Below, piece by piece: positions 56,888-64,000 of a stretch of DNA of 64,000 bases. Numbering within the stretch: position 1 is the stretch's first letter; each line of letters opens with the position of its first letter. A program made the translations under genes and the position numbers. The notes beneath the pieces were generated by a model, which was not told the DNA's origin, made no database searches, and worked only from the letters and a program-made list of their open reading frames with translations. This DNA is from Dermatemys mawii (lineage: Eukaryota > Chordata > Testudines > Dermatemydidae), in contig ML677348.1 in NCBI GenBank assembly GCA_007922305.1, positions 17,313,442 through 17,377,441 of the forward strand. Reading direction: 5' to 3'.

Positions 56888-57003
56888 AGGTGACCAGATG
56901 TCCCGATTTTACTGGGACAGTCTTGATTTTGGGGTCTTTTTCTTATATAGGCTGTTATCCCCCACTCTCGCCCCCATCTTTTAAATTTGCTTTCTGGTCA
57001 CCC
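56888..57003. mobile_element. Short Tc1/mariner-like MITE, copy 2
   Basis: 116 bp, AGGTGACCAG at the left and CTGGTCACCC at the right, flanked by TA at 56886-56887 and 57004-57005. It is the same family as 173-292 in inverted orientation; the core 'gattttggggtctttttcttatatagg' matches the complement of that copy. Confidence 0.75.
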
Positions 57004-57005
57004 TA

Positions 57006-57954
57006 CCCATCGGTGAAGAAGGCCGCAGGTCAAGCTTCAGCTACAATCATGTACAGAATGCACACAGTGACTCTAGTTCCCAGATGCAGGACTCCTGTAA
57101 TTTCTTCTGTTCCCTCTGGTGTTTGGCTTCCAGTTTGGCAGGAAAGAGTGCATGAAAAAGGGGGCAATTAAAGGATTAATATTCATACCGCTCAGTCATA
57201 AAAAAAGATTATTCAGAATTACAAGATGATTTGAATTGTGCTTAGCACTAATTCAGAAGCACGAATTACTGCTGAAATTTAGAATGCTTCATATCAACAT
57301 TTTAATAGCAGCAACCTGCTATTGTGGCAGAAGACTACGGTGTAATTGGCTTAATTATGGTGCTATTGGCTAAATCCACCCCAGAAATTGAACATTTTAT
57401 GTGCCCTATAGTGCAATGAGTAATGCTAGATACCTCACTGTATTCAACCAGAACCATGAATTAGAGCTCGGTTACAGTACATAACACCACACCCAAGGCT
57501 GGGTTTTTTTCCAGTTAGGTATTAGGTCTGACCACAATTCAGCCCTGGGTGATGCAGCTAACCACAAGTTTGAGGGTGGAAATAGACTGATTCCTTTCTT
57601 TTGCTAGGGGAGCTGATGTTCATTGATTTTTAAGATGAACAATCTATGAATCTGCCACACCTTTTAGGCTACATACTGCAGAAAACTATGCACTTCTAAG
57701 GAACTGCATTGATTAAATTCCTCCTAGTGTTAATTCTGGAATAGTAGCTTCTAACAGGCCAACTAAGTACATGGCCCTATTACCCAAAAAATTCTTTAGA
57801 CTTGTAAATCAAAGACAGCCCCTGCCTTAAATGTATCCAACCTACTTTTCAGGGTTCAAATATACGTGCTTAACCGGGTAGATCTTGTAGATGTATTACC
57901 AGCTGGCAATGGGAGGGACCTGAAGCAGTCTGGTGATGCACCCAAAAGCGGGAA
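57006..57954. other. Unassigned stretch, repeat-free block
   Basis: No gene. 57170-57370 is AT-rich and without recognised repeat, with several ATTA/TAATTG words and 'gtaattggcttaattatgg'. It is a candidate conserved non-coding element on composition only. Confidence 0.35.
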
Positions 57955-58056
57955 TGATTATTATTTGTATTACAGTAGCAGCCACACTATACTAGGGGCT
58001 GTAGAGCTAGCTGGAGAGACACTGTCCCTGTGCCAGAGGGCTCACTAATCTAAATA
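57955..58056 (-). repeat. Dispersed amniote repeat, copy 3 (inverted)
   Basis: 'tgattattatttgtattacagtagca', 'ctaggggctgtagag' and 'gacactgtccctgtgcc...agggctcactaatctaaa' match the inverted style of 17546-17675. Confidence 0.55.
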
Positions 58057-59241
58057 GACAAAAATATATCCGTTGTCCTCAGCTGGCTCTCCACTGTGCC
58101 TAGTAAAACAAATAATAAAAATCCATTGCCAGTCTGTGGCCCAATCACTTACAAACCCCTAGTTACTTTAGTAATTTTTGGAACCCACTAAAACCTTCGT
58201 TCAGGCTCTCATCCCCCAACCCTCTCATTACCCCGTCTCTTCCCCATAGCATCGTACTAAGACTCATCCCACTTCCCCTGCCCAGGTCATTCCCAGCCCT
58301 TGCCCACTTGTTGCTTTAAATCATGTCACTTAAAAATGAAACAGTGAACATGCCTTGTGCCTAGGTTCTTACCACAGCATCCTCCCACAACAATGCCCAC
58401 TGAACAAGTCCCCCTAGCTCTCCAGAACTCTTGCTGTGGGCCGGGTGGGGAGCGGGGGTGATGTTGGGGAAGTTTCCTCTTGCTGCCTTTGCTCTTCGTG
58501 TGTCCTGAGGACAGGACAAAAAAGCAAGTAGGCTTCATGTTCCAGCACACGTACAAAAATGCTTCAAGGATACGCACTATTAGAACAGAATATGGCAGAG
58601 AAGAAAAGATAGCTTAAAAGGTTTACTATAATATGCCTCATCACTAGTAATTAAGTCTCTTTATCTAGAGACACTGTCAATTTAATGAACCAGGAAAGAA
58701 AAAAAGTATCCATTAAAACGGGCTCTTTCATTGTAGCTGCCCTAGCCTGATCCTATAAAAAGTCTATTGGAAAGCTGATTGTGAAGGCCAGGCATCTAGA
58801 CAGTGAAGAACAGAGACTCAGAGTGAAATATTTGGCACCTTAACACAGCTGCTCTCACTGAATGAGCAGGAGCTGGTGGTGGTATTTTCATTGTACACTG
58901 CAATGCTATAGGATAACAAAGCACTTAACAAGTGATAGCAGACAGGCAAGGTTCCAGAGAGGGGAGGGATAGGTGATAGCACAGCAAGCAACAATGAGAA
59001 CAGGCCCTTATAAAAAATATCAGACAAATCTGACAACCGTCATTGTTCTTCATGGGGTAAACATTAGATGCCTGCGCTTGTTTAGTGCCAGCAATATGTA
59101 AAGTTATGGTCCCTGAGTAAATGGTGCCACCAGAAGGGTTTTGGCCTCTTTAACCACAGGATACTATTCCAAGGACTGCTGAACAGATATAGGGTACACC
59201 TATCAAAGAAGGGGAAAAGTATCTTCGGATCCAGATAAAGC
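58057..59241. other. Unassigned stretch
   Basis: No gene or repeat recognised. Short frames only. Confidence 0.4.
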
Positions 59242-59246
59242 CCACC

Positions 59247-60031
59247 TGTCAGGGTTGCCTCCCCACTCTGAACTCTAGGGTACAGATGTGGGGACCCGCA
59301 TGAAAAAGAAATAACATCCCCCAAGCTTATTTAACCAGCTTGGGTTAAAATGTTTTTCCCCAGAAACAACTTCTTCTGTGTCTGGACTTAGTAGCTGCCA
59401 CCACCAACTAAGGCTAGGATAGTTTGGGATCCTTCTTTCCCTTTCCACTAAACCCCCCATACTTCTTCCTTCCCTGGGAAGCTTGAGAGAAAAAAAACAA
59501 ACCTCGCCTGCTCCTGCGAGACGTGCCCGATCCAAAACCAGTATCTTACACTATGGAAAACAAGGAGGCAGATTCTTAAAAGAAAGATTTTAATAAAAGA
59601 AAAAGAAGAAAAAGAAAGGAATAAATCCCTTATAACCATCAATAGAACAGCATCTACCATAATCAACAAAAGGATTCAGAAACCAAACCTCTTCCCCGAG
59701 GCAACTTTCTCCCACTGTTGATATCTCTGCTGAAGCTTACAATATCAAGAAGCACCCAGCCAACACTCATCACTGAGAACCCTCCAAGTGATAAAAAGAA
59801 GGCAAACTTACTGACTACAGTACTTGATAGAAACTATAGTTACAGTGAAAGACATAGCTGTGTTCATCCCATAGCCGAGGTGAACAGAGAGAGACCCAGA
59901 GACAAACTGAAACTCAAAATCCTTTGACTCCTGAGGAATTTCTCATTGGTCAGTTGTCCACCTCTCTGGTTACCTTTAGCTTAACCCCTTACAGGTAAAC
60001 ACTAATTCTAGGCTACTTCACACTTATGACA
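59247..60031 (-). mobile_element. Solo LTR, 785 bp, with 5-bp TSD
   Basis: Bounded by TGTCAGGGTT and CTTATGACA, flanked by CCACC at 59242-59246 and 60032-60036. On - a CCAAT motif lies near 59950 and ATTAAA near 59590, which supports - orientation. The left part 'ccccactctgaactctagggtacagatgtggggac' is recognised as an LTR end common in turtles. No coding region is attached, so it is a solo LTR. Confidence 0.82.
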
Positions 60032-60036
60032 CCACC

Positions 60037-60739
60037 TCACTAGGTTAGCCTAAACTATGTTTGAAGAGGGCAGGAGACAAAAGCCCACAGTCAAGTCCAG
60101 AACACGGAGACCTGGATGAAGGGTCAGAATCAAGTTGGGAGAGCAGGAGGAAGAAGGAGAAAAATATGGGCAATCGTATCAGGGACAAAAAAAAGAGGTT
60201 GATGTTCTGCTGGTGCTTTCTCCTGGCCAGGAGCGGCAGCTCTCTTTCTGCTGGGTTTTCCTGCCAGTGGCTGCTCCACCGCTGCAATGGCCTGGGTCTT
60301 CCTGTGACTTGGCCCTTCAACCAGCTCACGTCAAAGTCTCTCTCCTTCCAGGTTAGCCCATGAAGAACAAAAATATAAGCAAGGGGAATTAATGCAAATA
60401 AACAATTAGGAAGAGATTGAGGGGAATGACTCCCTCTCAGGGTGTATCAGGATCTGGCCCTCCTTTCCCTCATGGAGGGAACTTCAGGCAATGATTGTCT
60501 GGGGAGTTCCTGCCTTCAGTGTCAGCCTTTTCCTCAGGAGCTGAGTCTGAAGGTCTGTTCTTTCCCCGGTCTGCCCACAAGTGAGCTGTTCTGTTCCCCT
60601 TGTATGCTCCTCCTCCAGCCTGTGCATGCTTTGCACATGTGACAGTGCAGAGTTGGCTGAGCCCAGAGCATCTCCTTGACCCCTTGGTGTCCAGTGTGGG
60701 GTGTGTATATGCCATCACAAGAGAGAAGAGGTGATATAG
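60037..60739. other. Unassigned stretch
   Basis: No gene recognised. Overlapping frames of about 65-100 codons occur on both strands without domains. Confidence 0.35.
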
Positions 60740-60843
60740 AGGGAAAATTCGAATGAACATTGTAGCTGTGCACTAATGCAAGCATTATGGGGAATACACA
60801 GGAAGTGCTAGAAATTCTATTGAATAATCACAGTGACAATTAA

Positions 60844-61208
60844 TTGGCCTCTAAGACTTGGTCGGATAATTCATATGTCTGGAATATTGGTATGGAAGGG
60901 TACAAGATCTACACTTGCATTGAGGTTGAGGGAGAAGCGGAAAGCAGGCCTGTTGAAAGTCTCTGGGTAAGGATGAAAGGAGTAAAAACAAAGGTGATGT
61001 CATGGGGAGGGTCTATTATAAACCACCTAACCAGGAAGAAGAGATTGAAGAGGCTTTTTTTAGACAACTAACAAAATCATTCAAAACACAGGGCTTGGTG
61101 GTGATAGAGAACTTCAACTACCCAGAGTTCTGTTGGGAAAATAACACAGCCACGCACAGATTATCCAGCATGCTCTTGGAATGTATCGGAGACAACCTTT
61201 TATTATAG
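60844..61208 (+). pseudogene. CR1-like apurinic endonuclease domain fragment
   Basis: Open frames carry [20 protein letters not shown] and then, in another frame, [20 protein letters not shown] and [14 protein letters not shown]. These match the CR1 endonuclease pattern L-x-V-R-x-x-G, (G)VYYRPPNQ and GDFN, the last one here altered to ENFN with the catalytic Asp replaced. The domain would nick target DNA for retrotransposition. Downstream DNA keeps [13 protein letters not shown] (about 61250-61290), also typical. The altered catalytic position and frameshifts show decay. Confidence 0.8.
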
Positions 61209-61644
61209 AAGGTGGAGAAAGCAACTATAGGAGAGGCTGTTCTAGATTTGACTCTGATTAATAGGGAGGAACTGGCTGAGAATTTGAAGGTCATAGGGAG
61301 CTTGGGTGAAAGGGGTCTATTTCATGACCCCTTTCACCCAAGAGTTCATAGATAGAGTTCATGATTCTAAGGAATGGTAGGAAGGAAAACAGCAGAATAA
61401 AGACACTGGACTTCAAAGCGGCAAGCTTGAGCAAACTCAGCAAATTGGTAAGTAAGATCCTATGGGAAGCAACTCTGGGAGAGAGGGAGAAGAGAGAGTT
61501 GGCAGTTTTTTAAAGAGAGACATTACTAAGAACACATGAGCAAACTGTCTCAATGCATAAGAAAGATAGGAAGTATAGTTTCTTACCAAGAGATCTTCAA
61601 TGACCTGAAACTCAAAGATGAATCATACAATAAGTAGAAACCAA

Positions 61645-61938
61645 GGGCAGGTCTACACTATGGCAAGGATTCACACTGAGATCAATCTGTTGGGGCCAAT
61701 TTATTGCATCTAGACTAGACATGATAAATCAATCCCTGAGCGCTCTCCTGTTGACTCCTGTACATCACCGCCACGAGAGGCGCAGGCAGAGTCGATGGGG
61801 GAGCGGCAGCAATTGATTCACCACCGTGAAGATGCCGTGGTAAGTCAATCTAAGTAAGTCAACTTCAGTTATGCTATTCTCATAGCTGAAGGTGCGTATC
61901 TTAGATCAATCCCCCATCCCCCCAGTGTAGACCAGGGC
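61645..61938. mobile_element. MITE (GGCAGGTCTACACT ends)
   Basis: Starts GGGCAGGTCTACACTA and ends AGTGTAGACCAGGG, with inner mirrored segments 'gatcaat...attgattcacc' and 'gtcgatgggggagcggcagca'. An abundant turtle MITE type with Harbinger-like TIR words (CTACAC). Inserted in LINE DNA. Confidence 0.75.
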
Positions 61939-61939
61939 T

Positions 61940-62192
61940 CTGGCTATGTTTACACTTAACTTACTACAGCAGTACAGCCGAAGCTGCGCCCTTGTAGCAG
62001 TGTAAGTGTAGTCACTCACTATAGCAATAGGAGGAGTTCCCCCATCACTGTAGTTAACCCATCTTCCCAAGAGGCAACAGCGAGGTCAAAGGAAGAATTA
62101 GGTTAGATTAACTACATCTCTCCGGGGTTTGGATTTTTCATACCCCTGAGCATGTCATTGGGTCAGCTTAACTTTTTGTGTAGACTTGGTCT
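61940..62192. mobile_element. MITE (CTATGTTTACACT ends), adjacent to the previous MITE
   Basis: Starts GGCTATGTTTACACTTAAC and ends TTTGTGTAGACTTGGTC. Interior 'ccccatcactgtagttaacccatcttcccaagagg' is typical of another turtle MITE. Directly abuts the previous element; the order of insertion cannot be decided. Confidence 0.7.
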
Positions 62193-62209
62193 AGGTCAAA
62201 TTACGAAGG

Positions 62210-62450
62210 ATGAATATTAACAACAAATACTGTTGTTATAATTTATTAGAAAGGCCAAGGCACAGGCCAAGATTAAACTATCTAGGGACATAAAAGTTAA
62301 CAAGAAAACGCCTTATAAATACATGAGAAGCAAGAAGACAGTTTGGGTAAGCTCATTACTCAGTGAGAGAGGAAAGACATCAGAAAATGTAACAGTGGCC
62401 AAAATGTTAAATGCCTTTCATTTCAGTTTTCACCAGAAAGGTTAGCAGTA
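62210..62450 (+). pseudogene. CR1-like LINE linker segment after the MITEs
   Basis: 'agaaaggccaaggcacaggccaag' encodes RKAKAQAKIKLSRDIKVNKK, followed by YKYMRSKKTVW and LLSERGKTSENV. This is the stretch between endonuclease and reverse transcriptase in CR1 ORF2. It proves that the LINE continues across the two MITEs. Confidence 0.75.
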
Positions 62451-62460
62451 ATTGGAGACT

Positions 62461-64000
62461 GAACATCAGTGTAAATGGGTAGGATCTGACGCTAAAATAG
62501 GAAAAGAACAAATTAGTTGTCTTCAAGTCAGAAGGACCTAATGAAATACATCCTGCTCCTTCAATTGTATTTACACAGGTTGACCCTTGTGCCCAGTCAG
62601 AATCACTTTTAAGTCAATGGCTATCCATACAAGTGCAAGAGTCTGTCTGCAGACCCAACTGCAAGGTCAAAGTGTCAGCACGCAGATGGGACTCCAAACA
62701 GTTCTCCCTTCTCCTTGGACCAGATCTAAATTTTTATTAGCAACCAACTACCTCTCTAGGAACACAGAATAAAGTACCATGTACATTTGGTTTCCAGAAG
62801 TGCCCACCTTAAAATTCTCCCTAGGTATACATACATAGCTGCTGCAAAATAGATTACAACCCAGATTTTAAACACTGAGCATTAATGACACAACTGTTAA
62901 TTGAAATGACTAAACTCTACACATTTCAAGTTTCTTGGAAGAATGTTATAATGTTGATCATTTTTAATCTAGCTACTATATAGAGAGAGACACTGTTATC
63001 CTGGACTTTTTATATAACTTGCAGATTCTTTTTGTGGTATATATTCCTTCACACAGGAAAAATTTACCTCTAAATGAGCATGCAAAGGTCAATTGATTTC
63101 AGGAGAGCAATTCCTGATGGCACTTGCAGGACAGAAATAATTAGACCCCTTGTTAGCTAAGTCCCAAGGTCAAGTCATCAAATATGACTGATTACATTTT
63201 CTAATGGTTGCTCTGCCCTCATTAAAAAGCATTCAAGTATTCAGAACTGCCTCTGATCAGGACATTCAAAACCTGTTCTGATGGCTCCTGAGAAGCAGAA
63301 ATGTATTCTCTAATCTTTAACCACATAAACAATAGATAACCACTTGTAAATGGTTTCAAATTGATTTCAGGTGGCTTCAGAGAAAAGCAATTTCTATAAT
63401 AGATTAACCTTTTAATTAAAGAATATTAAGGATATTATCAAGTGCAGAAATTGCACTAAAGCTGAAAATTATACTTTGTTTACATTCATTTATGGTAATG
63501 TAACTGATCTATTCCCAGGTCATTATTCATATATTTATCACCTTTTCTGCATTTGATGAAGATACCGTAACCCTAACTGTGGTGTTTTTTTTTAATTTTT
63601 AGCATGCGTAGCTCTTTACAGAATGATGATCAGGGGACTGACAAAGATCAAGATCTTCTTTGGAGTGGATTTTTAGAGAAGGAGCATTGTCTCTAGAAGA
63701 ACACAAAGGACAGTCTCTTTACTCTAGTACCAGCTCCCAAACAAGTCTTATTTACAAGACACTGAGATGGTTAAAAATTAGTATTATTGCTCTGAGGTCA
63801 TTTCCATAGCTTCCAAAATATAAAATAATGTAAAACAAACTTAATCAGGGGAAATTATGAGTTTTAAAGACTAGCTAGACTACAGAGATTTTTTTGCTTG
63901 AGAAAAGCTTAGACTACAGAGAAGTTATTTTTCATGTATTTAGCATTTGCCATGTAACCGCATGATAGGATTTTGTGGTAAGACTGTGCATCAAATTTAT
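62461..64000. other. Unassigned AT-rich stretch at the window end
   Basis: No gene recognised. 62870-63560 is AT-rich and free of recognised repeats. Composition suggests unique or conserved non-coding DNA, but that cannot be tested from this sequence alone. Confidence 0.4.

Larger units (their letters stand above)
60740..62460 (+). mobile_element. CR1-like LINE, endonuclease region, split by MITEs
   Basis: A + strand LINE copy that spans the endonuclease and the linker toward the reverse transcriptase. It begins near 60740 and ends near 62450 with 'atgttaaatgcctttcatttcag'. The coding is broken by several stops and frame changes. Two MITEs sit between 61645 and 62192, after which the linker resumes. 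Confidence 0.75.

Overview
The window looks like vertebrate nuclear DNA from a turtle (probably a cryptodire). The inference rests on its repeats: CR1 LINEs in several subfamilies, an amniote MIR/CORE-SINE, many hAT-type and other short inverted-repeat elements, and three solo LTRs, which together resemble turtle genomes. A crocodilian is the main alternative. The identification is from pattern memory, not from a search. I found no host protein-coding exon, rRNA or tRNA. The window is best read as intergenic or deep intronic DNA built from nested transposable elements separated by AT-rich unique sequence. Two assembly gaps (N runs at 17031-17130 and 37454-37463) lie in repeats.

Region by region. 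1-2375: a TA-flanked mini-element, a fold-back MITE and unassigned DNA. 2376-8070: one old CR1 remnant carrying four insertions: a hAT element, a GC-rich block, a 4-kb two-gene PIF/Harbinger transposon and a SINE. 8071-13985: a SINE, a LINE scrap, a GC-rich repeat, a hAT MITE and an LTR. 13986-15885: a second CR1 with reverse-transcriptase remains, interrupted by a hAT MITE and a fold-back SINE. 16957-17353: another fold-back SINE, split by a gap. 17354-44060: mostly unassigned DNA with small repeats, an LTR, a MIR, a duplicated 0.2-kb block around the second gap and a GC-rich hAT-like element. 44060-46170: a CR1 with an internal tandem duplication and a templated insertion. 46171-60740: scattered repeats, hAT elements and a solo LTR. 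60740-62460: the endonuclease part of a CR1-like LINE, split by two adjacent MITEs.

The Harbinger element (3839-7851) is the only complete two-gene system. A DDE transposase remnant on + converges on a Myb/SANT-like DNA-binding protein gene on -. The two share a compact two-way polyadenylation region, and the whole is bounded by 14-bp terminal inverted repeats and TAA target duplications. Both genes are broken by frameshifts, but the three catalytic acidic residues are still encoded. A 115-codon ORF on + lies inside the predicted intron of the Myb-like gene and is the most interesting unexplained coding signal.

The other notable theme is a SINE family that appears once as a single arm and twice as an inverted dimer, each time with its own 11-15 bp target duplication. 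This points to fold-back copying during retrotransposition. A decisive next step would be masking with a turtle repeat library plus alignment to other turtles, chicken and alligator.
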